NCBI GenBank assembly: GCA_028583605.1
Contig: CM053333.1
Coordinates: forward strand, 33,005,051 to 33,069,050
Reading direction: 5' to 3'
Length of the DNA: 64,000 nt
DNA from: Dastarcus helophoroides
Lineage: Eukaryota > Arthropoda > Insecta > Coleoptera > Bothrideridae
Shown: one piece after another, positions 23,807 to 36,069 of the stretch
Layout of the letters: every line of letters begins with the position of its first letter
Numbering within the stretch: position 1 is the stretch's first letter
Notes under the pieces: generated by a model
The model's database searches: none
What the model was told of the DNA's origin: nothing
The model's input: the letters and a program-made list of their open reading frames with translations, nothing else
Made by a program: the position numbers and the translations under genes

Positions 23807-23904
23807 CACGTGAGCTCAAGATTATCTCAGTTCAGGATTATGTTAGCTCACACGACACCGTGAGCTAACATAATCCTGAACTGAGATAATTTTGAGCTCA
23901 CGTG
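23807..23904. repeat. Near-perfect 45-bp inverted repeat with an 8-base loop
   Basis: Left arm 23807-23851 and right arm 23860-23904 are complementary with one visible mismatch (CTCAAG against CTCAAA). The loop is ACGACACC. The outer ends are CACGTGAGCTCA and TGAGCTCACGTG. It sits inside the TGACCTTGA satellite and could extrude as a cruciform or give a long RNA hairpin. Confidence 0.95.
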
Positions 23905-24711
23905 ATGCTAAGCTCACACGACTTTGATCACACGTAATCTTTAACTCGAGTGTTCTTGACGTTTCAAGACTTTGAGCTCACATGACCGAGAACTCACATG
24001 ACTCCGAACACACATGACCCCGAATTCACATGATCCCGAACTCGCGTGACTTTAAAACCCACGCGACTTTGAGATCACGTGACCTTGACACCGCTCACAC
24101 GGTCCTGATCTCGTATGATCTTCAACTTATGTGACCTGGAACTCATGCGACCTTGAATTCAAGTAAATTTGTGATTTTGACCAAACGTGACCTTGATCCT
24201 TGTCCACACCTTATTAGTATCATGGGTTCTTGGCCTTGTGTCTTTTAACGTGTCCTTTTCTGTGTGAATTCTTTAAATACAAAGAGTGAAGAAGATTCGA
24301 GGCAAATGTCAAAATTCCAGTTTTCAAAAAAAAATTGTCTTTTAAATTTTAAGGACTTCTGTCTATGGAGACTCTTTCGTCTGTATAACTTCCAAATTCT
24401 GGAATTCGTTACCGAATAGAATTTTTCCGACAGTTACAATCCTCATTGAAATGGGTGGTTCATCGGCATCTATTTTTATTTTAGCATCAAACCGTCAGTG
24501 CTCTCAAGGAAAAGTGGGTAACCTTTTGCGGGTGGATTGAATTAAAAAATAACTAAGAAAGTAATTGGTACAAAAAAATAATCTTGTTTGAGGTGGAATC
24601 GAATCTTTATAACCGTTGTTATAACTGCTAATGATCACAATACAACATTCCTTGTAATTTAATCAAAAGCAGAATGTGTTATACAAAGCTTTTAAATTAA
24701 CAAGAAGATAC

Positions 24712-25600
24712 CCTCAACAATGTTCTTAAAATTTCGACATTATCTAGAAATTTTGGAATTTGAAGGAAACTTCCAGGATATATTTATTCGAGTTTAACGG
24801 GCTTTTGTAACCAAAAAAAAAGTGCTCGAAATTTGGAGTTTGAACTTGAAAGTTTCAAATTTTTTAAGTTCGAGTTTGAGGTTCAAATTTTCAGAAAAAA
24901 ATTCGAAATATAGATTTGCGGGAAAAAGGAGTTAACATTTCTCTACAGAAACTAAATTTCGAAACTGAGGTCTATATTTTAGGAACAAGAAATAACAATT
25001 TCTCGATTTTCTAAAAAGAAATCAACATTTTTGGAAAAATATTCTCAACAATGTTCTTACAATTTCAATATTATCTAGAAATTTTGGATATAGAAGAAAA
25101 TTACCAGGATATATTAATTCAAGTTTAATGGGATTCTGTAAACCAAAAAAAGAAAGTTCTCGACATTTGAAGTTTGAAATTGAAAGTTTCAAGCTTTTTA
25201 AGTTCGAGTTTGAGGTTCAAATTTTCAGAAAAAAAATCAAAATTTAGATTTTCCGGAAATAGGAGTCAACATTTCTCTACAGAAACTAAATTTTAAATTT
25301 AAAGTCTATATTTTAGGAACAAGATATAACAATTTCTCAATTTTCTAAAAAAAAAATCAAAATTTTTGGAAACATATACTTGACAATGTTCTTAAAATTG
25401 GGACCTTAACTAGACATTTTGGAATTTGGTGGAAATTTCCAGAATATATTAATTGGAGTTTAACGGGAATCTGTAAACAAAAAAAAAGAAAGCTTTCGAA
25501 ATTTGGAGTTTGAACTTGAAAGTTTTAAGTTTTTTAAGTTCGAGTTCGAATTTCGAGAACAAAAGTCAAAATTTAATGTTTAAAGTGTTAACTTTCGTGA
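24712..25600. repeat. Tandem repeat of about 331 bp, three copies
   Basis: Copies begin at about 24712, 25043 and 25379, each opening with CTCAACAATGTTCTTA or a variant and carrying GAACTTGAAAGTTTCAA and CATTTCTCTACAGAAACTAA. The third is incomplete. The internal texture is the A-rich superfamily. Confidence 0.9.
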
Positions 25601-27204
25601 AAAAGAAGCCAGCATGATATAATTTTTGTTATTTATGTATTTATTTAATATAATATCTCATGTACGAAATGGTTCAGACAGTTTATTAAAAAAAAACGTT
25701 ATAATTTCGTCAACGTAAGACAGTTTATCGTGGCGTCGGTCGGCGCACAAGGAAGATATTATTATGCGGTAGCACGTGATTAAATTTTACATTGTTTGTG
25801 CGAAAATTTGCGAAATATCTTGGCATATGTCTGTTAAATGAAAAGACAGCCATGCGTTATCCGGAAAGAATAGAGCATTTCCCGGCAAAGGCTTCCAAGA
25901 TTTTTCATTTAGATAAGGGCCACTTTTTCCCCGGCTCGATGTTATGTAATATTTAGTTTGCTTATAATTAGTTGGCTGTTTTCATTCCCTCGGATATAAG
26001 GCATGAAAGTTTCTCAAAATTTAATTAGAACAAGTTTCGGTCGACTTAAAATAATTCCAGGCGTGCAGTAATTCTCCCTCTTGTAGGGATTAAAAAGTTC
26101 GCCTTCGTTCCTAATGTTTTAATATGTGCTGCATCTTAATATCAACCTTAGAACTTAAAAGATGTCAACAGGATTTAATGAATTTCATTTATAAATATTT
26201 GTCAAATAGTTATTAAATTTTGTTCCGAGCTTCTAGCTTTAAATGAAAGCCGTATAGAAGGTAAAAAATACGTTACTAGCTGCTGGTATATTAAAAATTT
26301 TTCTCCTTTTTCGAGCTTACTTTGCAGCATGATGAAATTTTAGTTACAATAGCTAGGTTAGAAAATGGAAGCTTTGGCGTATTTCCACCAAAAAGGAAAG
26401 TAATGAGTTGTACTGGACCTTTTATAATTGAATCAATTTGTTAAAGTAATAATTTTCACCCAACTCGAACCGTTTCAACACTTTCAAAGCATGAATACAT
26501 TAAAATAACGTATTCTGAATGAATTAGTTCAAGCTTTCGGCCTTTTCTTGATCGCATTATCCTTCACCGATTAACTGGAATATTGCGATGAAAGAATAAC
26601 ATCGGACCATCGCGGAAAAACATTTCGGGTCAAAAGATGATTGCGTTTCAACTTGCGAGAAATGTCTGGGGATTTGTACTGGTAACAAAAACAAAACTCG
26701 AATTTAGGTGATTATTTCGGGATAAGTAGTGTTTCTGTTGATTTTTGGTGGTCGCGTTGAGGGACAATCCGCCGCGTCGCTCGATAGCAACGAAGCCAAA
26801 ACACGGTGTCATTAAAGTGAGAATAAACAGCCCTATAGACGCCGGACACGAACGCTTTATTACTTAACGGCCAGAGCGGAATTAACATACAGGAAGATTA
26901 ATGATCTCCAATATGTACACTTTCCAACGGGATTTTACTCTAAAGGATTACACTTGATAATCTTATTAAATTTTATGTTGCAATTATGCTTACATACCCG
27001 AGGTGCAGTCTGGTTTTCAACCCTTTGATTAGTTGCTTTTTTGCTGCTTTAAAAGTTTTCTTGTTTACTGTACCACATTCTTTCCTCCGATTTACCCAGC
27101 TGCTGTGTCTAATGAATGAAATAGTGTCTTGTTCTATTTGTAGACAAGAAAGAATTTGAAAGTAATTGACCCCTTAAAAAAATCATAATTTAATCATATT
27201 GCAT
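25601..27204. other. Single-copy-looking DNA
   Basis: Less AT-rich than its neighbours and without tandem structure. No coding frame over 60 codons or known domain was seen. It may include conserved non-coding sequence. Confidence 0.45.
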
Positions 27205-30200
27205 TTGAATTCGAAACCCGAATATTTTGAAATTCACACTCATTATCTCGATATTTCAAATTTTTTTCACGAAATGTCAAGATAAGTCGAAAGTTAAGCC
27301 CCACCAACCCTTAGCATATAAGACTATTCTAAGCACCAACTCTTTTACAATTTAATGTTGACACTTAGTTCAGTGAATTCAATTTTTTATTACCAAAAAT
27401 TTCGACTTTTTCTTGACATTTCAAGGTTAAAGTAGAATTTTCGAGAAAAAATTCGAAATTTCGAGTTCAAAGTCCACATTTTACAAAAGCGTGGAAAGGC
27501 ATTGATTAAAAAAAATTATATTTTGAAATTTCGACATTTTATAAAGGCGTAAAAAAGACATTGATTTAAAAAAAATATTTTAAAAGATTTTGACTTTTTT
27601 CTCAAAATATCGATTTTTTTCGAAATTTCGATTTTCTTCTCGAAATTTCGACTTCAATCTCGAAATTACGGATTTAAACTCGAAATTTCGGCTTTAAACT
27701 CAAAATTTCGACTTTACACTCAAAATTTCGAAATTTCGACTTTAATTTCGGAATTTTGACTTTGATATCGATTTTTTCTCGAAATTTCGAGAATAAGTCG
27801 CTCTGTAATAAGCACACTCTATGGTTAAGTTAGGCAGACGACAGTTACGTCCCGCCACTCCTCTTTCCCAACAATCTTGACTGTTGGTAGTAGGGTGCGA
27901 TCAATAATTGCTATTTTTAATTAGCAAATTTTGGTCTTTTTCTTAGAAATTAAATTTCGAGATTAAAATTGAAATTTCGAAAAAAAAGTCGAAATTTCGA
28001 GTTCTAGATCGAAATTTCTAGAAAAACGTCTGAATTGGAGAAAAAAGTCAAAATTTGAGAAAATGTCGAAACTTCGACCTTATAAGCTCGAAATTTCGAG
28101 AAGAAGGTTCGAAATTTGAGAAGAACGTAAGTCGAAATTCCGAGAAAAAAGTAGAAATTTGAGAAAAAAAGTCGAAATTTCTAGAAAAACGTCGATCAAT
28201 AATTGCTATTTTTAATTAGCAAATTTTGGTCTTTTTCTTAGATATTAAATTTCGAGATTAAAATTGAAATTTCGAAAAAAAAGTCGAAATTTCGAGTTCT
28301 AGATCGAAATTTCTAGAAAAACGTCTGAATTTGAGAAAAAAGTCGAAATTTGAGAAAATGTCGAAACTTCGACCTTATAAGCTCGAAATTTCGAGAAGAA
28401 GGTTCGAAATTTGAGAAAAACGTAAGTCGAAATTCCGAGAAAAAAGTAGAAATTGAGAAAAAAAAGTCGAAATTTCTAGAAAAACGTCGATCAATAATTG
28501 CTATTTTTAATTAGCAAGTTTTGGTCTTTTTCTTAGAAATTTCGAGATTAAAATTGAAATTTCGAAAAAAAAGTCGAAATTTCGAGTTCTAGATCGAAAT
28601 TTCTAGAAAAACGTCTGAATTTGAGAAAAAAGTCGAAATTTGAGAAAATGTCGAAACTTCGACCTTATAAGCTCGAAATTTCGAGAAGAAGGTTCGAAAT
28701 TTGAGAAGAACGTAAGTCGAAATTCCGAGAAAAAAGTAGAAATTTGAGAAAAAAAGTCGAAATTTCTAGAAAAACGTCGATCAATAATTGCTATTTTTAA
28801 TTAGCAAATTTTGGTCTTTTTCTTAGAAATTTCGAGATTAAAATTGAAATTTCGAAAAAAAAGTCGAAATTTCGAGTTCTAGATCGAAATTTCTAGAAAA
28901 ACGTCTGAATTTGAGAAAAAAGTCGAAATTTGAGAAAATGTCGAAACTTCGACCTTATAAGCTCGAAATTTCGAGAAGAAGGTTCGAAATTTGAGAAAAA
29001 CGTAAGTCGAAATTCCGAGAAAAAAGTAGAAATTTGAGAAAAAAAGTCGAAATTTCTAGAAAAACGTCGATCAATAATTGCTATTTTTAATTAGCAAATT
29101 TTGGTCTTTTTCTTAGAAATTTCGAGATTAAAATTGAAATTTCGAAAAAAAAGTCGAAATTTCGAGTTCTAGATCGAAATTTCTAGAAAAACGTCTGAAT
29201 TTGAGAAAAAAGTCGAAATTTGAGAAAATGTCGAAACTTCGACCTTATAAGCTCGAAATTTCGAGAAGAAGGTTCGAAATTTGAGAAGAACGTAAGTCGA
29301 AATTCCGAGAAAAAAGTAGAAATTGAGAAAAAAGTCGAAATTTCTAGAAAAACGTCGATCAATAATTGCTATTTTTAATTAGCAAGTTTTGGTCTTTTTC
29401 TTAGAAATTTCGAGATTAAAATTGAAATTTCGAAAAAAAAGTCGAAATTTCGAGTTCTAGATCGAAATTTCTAGAAAAACGTCTAAATTTGAGAAAAAAG
29501 TCCAAATTTGAGAAAATGTCGAAACTTCGACCTTATAAGCTCGAAATTTCGAGAAGAAGGTTCGAAATTTGAGAAAAACGTAAGTCGAAATTCCGAGAAA
29601 AAAGTGGAAATTTGAGAAAAAAAGTCGAAATTTGTAGAAAAACGTCGAAATTTCAAGAAAAAGTCGAAATTTGATAAAAAGTGGAGATTTCGAGAAAAAA
29701 GTCGACATTTCGAGAGAAAAAAGTTGAAATTTCGACAAAAATTCGAAATTTTGACTTTAAAGTCGAAATTTTCAAGAAAATGTCGAAATTTCTATATTAA
29801 GGTCAAAATTTCGAGAAAAAAGTTGAAATATGAGAAAAAAAAAACGAAATATTGCGAAAATGGTCGAAATGTCAAAAAAAGTCAAAATTTTGAGAAAAAA
29901 ATTCGAAATTTAAGAAAAAAGCCGAAGTTTCAAGAAAAAAGTCGAAATTTCGACCTTTAAATCGAAGTCTGAGGAAAAAAGTCGAAATTTCTAAAAATAA
30001 CATTTTTTTGAATCGGTGTCCTTTCTACGCCTTTATAACATTTCGAAAAAGTTGAAATTTTCAAAAGAAAGTCGAAATTCTGAAAAAGAAACGCAACGTA
30101 AGTTAATGCAACGTAACGTAATGTAACGTGACGTAACGTGACGTAACGATGAATCGGTGTCCTTTCTACGCCTTTATAACATTTCGAAAAAGTTGAAATT

Positions 30201-30530
30201 TTCAAAACAAAGTCGAAATTCTGAAAAAGAAAAGTCGAAATGTTGAGTTTAAAGTTGAAATTTCGAGAAAAATGTCGAAATTTCGATACTAAGGTCAAAA
30301 TTTCGAGAAAAAAGTCGAAATTTGAGAAAAACTTCGAAATTTCGACAAAAAAGACGAAATTTCGAAATATTTCGAGAAAAAAGTCGAAATTTGAGAAAAA
30401 CTTCGAAATTTCGACAAAAAAGACGAAATTTCGAAATATTTCGAGAAAAAAGTCGAAATTTGAGAAAAAAAATCAAGATTTCGAGAAAAAAAGTCGAAAT
30501 TTCAATTTTAGACTCGGTGTACCGTTTGTT
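27205..30530. repeat. Satellite of GTCGAAATTTCGAG units
   Basis: The basic 17-21 bp unit contains TCGAAATTTCGA, a perfect 12-bp palindrome. The first part (about 27240-27800) is in T-rich orientation (CTCGAAATTTCGACTT) and the rest in A-rich orientation, so polarity flips near 27.85 kb. Six higher-order units lie inside (27899-29645). Two direct copies of AATCGGTGTCCTTTCTACGC, at about 30010 and 30150, flank an ACGT-rich piece. Lys/Asn/Phe-rich frames here are spurious. Confidence 0.95.
27899..29645. repeat. Six tandem higher-order units of about 290 bp
   Basis: Each unit opens with GATCAATAATTGCTATTTTT. Starts are 27899, 28194, 28489, 28779, 29069 and 29357, so spacings are 295, 295, 290, 290 and 288. 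Copies are nearly identical, which suggests recent amplification or homogenisation. Each contains CGAAATTTCGAGAAGAAGG, and TTGCTATTTTTAATTAGCAA, a small hairpin. Confidence 0.96.
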
Positions 30531-33500
30531 CGGGAGTCCTTGACTTACCTCAAACCAAAAATGCCTTTTCTCTTTCTTTGTAAAGCCTTGTCTACTCGAA
30601 ATGATGGTTCATTAGTATTACATTTTTGATTACCTCTACCTTTCTTGATGGGTTATCTAACGTAGAAAATTTAAGGAGCTTTCTCCGCCGAAGGGACAAT
30701 CGGTGGAAGGTAGAGGGCGACCGTAGATCGAAAGGTTTAGAAATTTTATTCTAATAGTTAATTACCAACATAGATTCAGGTGCTCTTGTCTAAAGTTGGT
30801 TTTGTATTAATACTAATTTTGATCCAAGATTTGAAAAAAAACGTATTTTAGAATTAAAATACGTTTTTTTTCAGGTCCTGCCTGCAGATCGGTCAGAGAG
30901 CCAATAATTTCCAGTAAAATCTCAGCCAAATGTTATTTGGTGCGCCCCCAATTAGCAAATGTATCCTGGAATCTTGTCCCGATTGGGTAATAATTCGGTT
31001 TTGTCCCTCATGTGGCAAATTTTGATTAATCCACAGAGTTATACGAATATAGGCGACCGCGTAAAGTATCCATTAAATATAACATCAGTACAATTTCCGT
31101 TAACTCAATTTTATCCGACCTGGATGCAATCCCTTTTCCGCCTCCGCTTTTATTCCATTCATTTGCAAATAACAAAAGCCCGTTGTCGGTTCTAATATAT
31201 TAATATCCAATTTTAAGTCTATTGTAACTAAGTCGAATGCTTTTTGTTACATGAGCTAACGATATTCAATTTCTGTGGCCTCGAGGTACAATTTTCATTG
31301 TTGAGTAAAAACCATATCGGTGAAAGTTCCAGACTTTCTTTTGGATTTTGTAATAATTGCCTCTAACAAATGTGTGCATTTGAAAATTCGCCGATGTTTG
31401 TTTACAAAAGCTGGAAAAATATTGGGAGGAGAAGGAGCGAATTGAGGGTTGTTGTTTATGTGGGTGTAGCGTGCCTGCGCTACGTTGATGTTACAAAATG
31501 TTAGCCTAAGACATTACATTCCATTACTGGCTAAGGTAAAAAGCATAATAAATGTCTAACACAGAGAAACAGCAACTCAGGCAAAGAGCTATGTCGGCAG
31601 GGAGAAGCAACTTCTATACGCCGAAATGATTTAAAGGACATATATTCTAGACAATGGGGATTCTAATGAATATATTTGCATATCTTGCTCGTTGCTTTGT
31701 GTTTGCATTCGGTCGGTGTCGGAACTCTTTCAGTATTCTTCGCGTTTTATGCCATTCATAATTAAGTTTGTCAAACGCGATAAACTGCATGACAAATGCA
31801 TCATAACCTCCTAAATTTACCAACCGCCTTGAAACAATTTAATTTACTCAGTCTTTTTTGCCAACGAAATCACAGAACCCACTACTTTTCTAGGATCTCA
31901 AATCTAGCTTAAACTCAATTGTATTTATTGAACATACGCACCAGTTGCATCAATAGACGTTTTCCAGTAAGAGATAACTCTCTTTATTTGTCAGGAGACC
32001 GATTCAGTCACCGCAGTCACTTTGAGCAGCTATTTGGTCAAAAAATAGTGTTTGGAGTATTATTATAGTTAATAGTTTCATCACACTTGAAACTAATATG
32101 AAACTAATTGCATCCATTTTAAAACTTTTTCGAGATTCTCCAATTAATAAGCATCACTTCCTTCTAAAGACATAACTTAAGTAATGTTTTGTTTCTCCCG
32201 GTTGCAAGGTGTGGCGCAGCAATCGCATTATCTAGCGATGTCCTAGTTTGAGGCCAATGACATCCTGACTATTTAAATTATGGTTTAAAAAAGTTATTTC
32301 AGCGTTAATATATCGTACTACGACTACGACACCCTGTACAACTGAGCTTCTATAAAGATCAAAACAACCAATCTTCTTATTATCATCATATTAGCTTCCA
32401 ACTTCCGGTACAAAACGATACATTAGCAAAATTGGAACATTGGTAACTACAGGTATCTTTGGTGAGAATTCGTGTTTCCATGTAGTATCGTTTACGGGGC
32501 CCCACTTGCGGAGGACCAAGCTGGGTAAACACAGATAGGCCGTCGCGTCCCCATTGTTTGATCATGTAAATTGTAGATTAAAACCAATTTCAGATTCAAA
32601 ATTATTCCAAACTAACACGTGATGGTTCAAATATATTGCCGTCTGTCCGATCGGAACATCGCGGCATATCAATGAATTATTATTAGTAAAAACAATTACG
32701 CGTCTAAACAATGACATTCGACCGACGCACAATAATTTGTATTTATTTATTAAACACGATAAATATTAATAAATCATTAACCACAAAAACCGAAACAATA
32801 ACAGAATGGATTTTTCTATTGAAAGATTTATGAATTTCTATTAATGTTAAATTCTCTGGGATTTAAATTGTGATCATAGCGGTGATACAACGGTGGGATT
32901 TCACGTAGGAAATCTTACTTTTCCTCCCTTACAAAAACAAACTTTAAAGACCAAATTGAAATACTTCGTTACATTCGAGTTGAATGAAAACAGGATCCAT
33001 ATGCGTAGAAAACGCGCTCTGGGAGTTTCGCCCGCTTTTATTTATTCACTCTTTTACAAACATTCATCCAAGAAGATATTTGCAAAGTTTAATACAAAAT
33101 ATAATATGGTAACTTTCTCCTCGTAATAAGTGTATTCAGATATCTCACTTCCTAACTAGCTTTGTTGTCTAACTTTCGCAAAGGAACAATAAATCTTCTC
33201 ATACCTATTTTACCAAAGGTACAAAGGGGTACACTTTCAGTTTATAGTGAATTTTAACGTCGCTTAAACCGTTTAACGATCGCCTAAACAATGTTTTGTA
33301 CTCGCAACGCAAAGTTACTAAGTGCAACATGCACAAAGTTGGTTTTGCTACTAATTTTAGATCATTCAAACACTTGGTTTCGTTCTGAATCGACAAACTG
33401 GAATACGTCCACACACACTGGTCAACAAAACCAGGCCCCATACCAGTTGGCCAATGTTGTGACGTAACTAAGATTGCAAAGGTCACTAGTAGTGTAAAAT

Positions 33501-34792
33501 GTAATCGAAACGTCGATTGATCTGAAAAGTATATTCTGATTGTGATATCTTGAAGCCACTTTTTGCAAACGTACGGTTGGATAGCTGCGAAGCTTAGGTA
33601 AAACTTGGACGGAGTTCAAGAGAATAAAATTCTCTCAGCTTATTGGCGATATTTTCCAGGAGGTTTTCAATCGACCTGAGAGGCAGAGCCCCGGAAAGAT
33701 TATCATTGGAACCAGGGAAACTACTTGGGGAAAAATGGTGGGGGATTTCATAAATTATTTGAATAAATATTAAAACATCTTCCTATTACATCGAAGGTAT
33801 GGAAGTTATTGGTTTGGAAAATAGTAAGAGGATAAATCGTCATAGTATTGCAGTCTTATTTAAAAGAATATTTTCTCTCGAGTATCGTCTCACTATAACT
33901 CCCATGACACTTTTTAAATTCAAAGAAAATGTGTCAGCCGTATATGTAAACGAGGCAGAGAGGCAAACGAAGAAGTAAGCCGAGACGAAGTGGTAATAAT
34001 ATATTTATAACATAAGTTCGCAAAGAAAGGGAAGTTGAAAGGCCTCCTACGAGCACAGATGCGTCGATATGATATTCATATCAGAACAGGGAAACGTATA
34101 ACGATAGCGATCACTCAATGGTGACATACACTTTGGCCATTTCTTGTGTATTGCCTATCTCATTTTATATTGCTTTTATGTTTTACCACCAATTCCATTT
34201 GTCTCTGAAGTTTAAGTCCAATAACTGTATCCTCATTTGTTATATTTCGCATATGTTTTCAACCCTCTTAACCACTAGGTATTTACAACAAAAAAATCCA
34301 CACCACAGCTTGACACGTTTTTTTTTGTCCAGTGGTATTCTGATTGGTAAGCTTAAATAGTTTTTAATATGCGAAATTAATATGTCAGGTGATTTTTCGC
34401 TTTTGGAAGGCTGCAACATTTTTAACATTTCCAGGATAAATGGTGTTTAAAATTGCCGAGACTAATTTATGAAAAACATTCCAGTTGTAATTAAAACACT
34501 TCACGTGCCTCTGTAATTACATATCTCCAGCAGAAAGTATTTCACACTAAAATATCACGAATAAAATTAGAATACATAACCAAATATTTTGGATACCGAT
34601 GGCATCAACCAAATAGCAATATGAGGAATTTTTTAAGCCCTCATTTATAATTAAAAATTTAGGTATGCTACCTAGCATAAATAAATAATAAAAACTTACT
34701 CTACCGATTTAAAAAAATAAAATCACCGCGATTAGATCAACGCCTTATTATTTTTCGTGTCAATTTTTTTGTAAATTATAGTTAACTCTTTT
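30531..34792. other. Single-copy-looking DNA
   Basis: Over 4 kb with little repeat content. Several short frames (for example 30959-31195, 33205-33486, 34118-34360) have no recognisable domain and no supporting splice sites that I could defend. A perfect hairpin lies at 30833-30872. Confidence 0.45.
30833..30872. repeat. Perfect 18-bp hairpin
   Basis: Arms 30833-30850 and 30855-30872 are exact inverted copies around the loop GAAT; the arm reads GAAAAAAAACGTATTTTA. The T run on the 3' side makes it terminator-like in shape, but no transcript is known. Confidence 0.9.
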
Positions 34793-34975
34793 TGGTGGAA
34801 CGAACTGGTCCTTGGTTATCTTAAAAATTGATATACAAATCTCGTCCCCTGAAACCAAAAAAGATTAAAAAACATAACAGTTGCTCTTTAAAAAATAGAA
34901 CAGTTTCTCTCAGAGCAACTGCTCTGTTTTTTAATCTTTCTTGGTTTCAGGGGACAAGATTTTTATATCAATAAC
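34793..34975. mobile_element. Family C foldback element, degraded
   Basis: Left arm GAACTGGTCCTTGGTTATC, CCCCTGAAACCAAAAAAG and right arm TTTCTTGGTTTCAGGGGAC are inverted copies. The central hammerhead-like part is replaced by a short rearranged TTGCTCT segment. Confidence 0.75.
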
Positions 34976-35065
34976 TAAGTCTAACTTGAAAAAGGTTCTA
35001 ATCTAATTCATAGCTTTGATACCTTTACTGGCAGACATTCAAATAATCAAAAGTAGTCATCAAAT

Positions 35066-35400
35066 GGTATATGCAAGTAGAATGCAACCTAGACTACAAA
35101 TTCATGCAGCCCTCTAGGCGTGTGAATTTGTAGTCTAGGTTGCCTTCTACTTGCATACGACATTGTTGGGGCGATGGCCATAGTTTCTCTATGGACCAAT
35201 AGGTGGTAGTACTAAGAGTCACGCACTTGACGTCTGTGAATTTTTTAGTACTTACTTGTCGGAACATTTGTTAGCATTCGAGTAGGATATACCAATCTGT
35301 CGAGATCTAACAAGATCGGTATTTGGTTTCCAAACTTCGAATCTAATAAATGTTCAAACCTATTGGTCTGTGCATTAGAATCATATGGTATATTAAACAA
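35066..35400 (+). mobile_element. Family B repeat fragment with a dead hammerhead
   Basis: Starts with an inverted pair of GCAAGTAGAATGCAACCTAG and its complement (around 35070 and 35120), then the family B body with CTATGGACCAATAGGTGG. The ribozyme region (35276-35342) has CTGTCGA for CTGACGA and lacks the GAAACC segment, so it cannot be active. Confidence 0.8.
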
Positions 35401-35722
35401 ATAATAGAGAATATTCATAAACCATAAAATGTATTAAACGTTCCCAACCTTCTGTTAGTAACACACTTGTATATTAGTTTCGCCATACATGAAAATTTTT
35501 TGTCTAAAAAACGTACCACAATCATCAATTTTCACAAACATTTTTACCTGACAAAGTTTGACCAAAGAAAATCAAATTCCCAATCATTCCCAGCAAACTG
35601 TGCCGACTAAGAATCACGTTAGTGTAGGTTTAAAAGCAAATCTTTTTCATAAATCAGTTTCTTTTCAAATTTTCAATTATTTTCTATAAGTGTGACATTT
35701 TCTATTCAAAATTTCAATTTTC

Positions 35723-35922
35723 ACGTAACGTAACGTCACGTTACGTAACATTACCGTACGTAACGTCACGTCACGTTAAGTAACGTCACGGTACGTAATG
35801 TCACGTCACATTAGGTAACGTCACGGTATGTAACGTCACGGTACGTAATGTCACGTCACGTTAGGTAACGCAACGTTAGTTAATGTAACGTAACGTAATG
35901 TAACGTGACGTAACGATGCCAT
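35723..35922. repeat. ACGT-rich satellite, units like GTAACGTCAC
   Basis: Repeated TAACG, GTCACG and GTACGTAA pentamers to decamers fill the stretch. Its end, TAATGTAACGTGACGTAACG, also occurs at about 30118-30148, so the two loci share origin. Confidence 0.9.
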
Positions 35923-36069
35923 ATTTTGACCACTTCAAGATGAATGTTCGATCTCTTAAAGGCATATTAATTATAGTTGCTGGGAACTTACACAGATGCT
36001 TACAACTAGAGACCGGCCGAAACTAGATTTTTTGTCGAAAACGAAACCGAAACTTATAAAAATATATAT

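Larger units (their letters stand above)
21850..24210. repeat. 16-bp satellite built on TGACCTTGA
   Basis: Units such as ATGACCTTGATCACAC and GTGACCTTGACCGCAC repeat with a period near 16 bp, with drift to 14-18. Dozens of exact TGACCTTGA copies are visible, joined by CACGTG-, CACATG- or CATATG-like hexamers. Larger blocks are duplicated: the segment around 22490-22800 recurs around 22890-23100 and again to 23560. The block is interrupted by palindromic insertions at 22822-22890 and 23571-23735. Lysine- or serine-rich short frames in it are spurious. Confidence 0.95.

Noticed and set aside
27899..29645. Regular direct repeats that might be mistaken for a CRISPR array
   Set aside because: The repeats are contiguous satellite units in a eukaryotic context with no unique spacers and no cas genes.
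29457..30629. Lys/Asn/Phe-rich frames of 73-129 codons
   Set aside because: They are translations of the GTCGAAATTTCGAG satellite; the period keeps several frames open.
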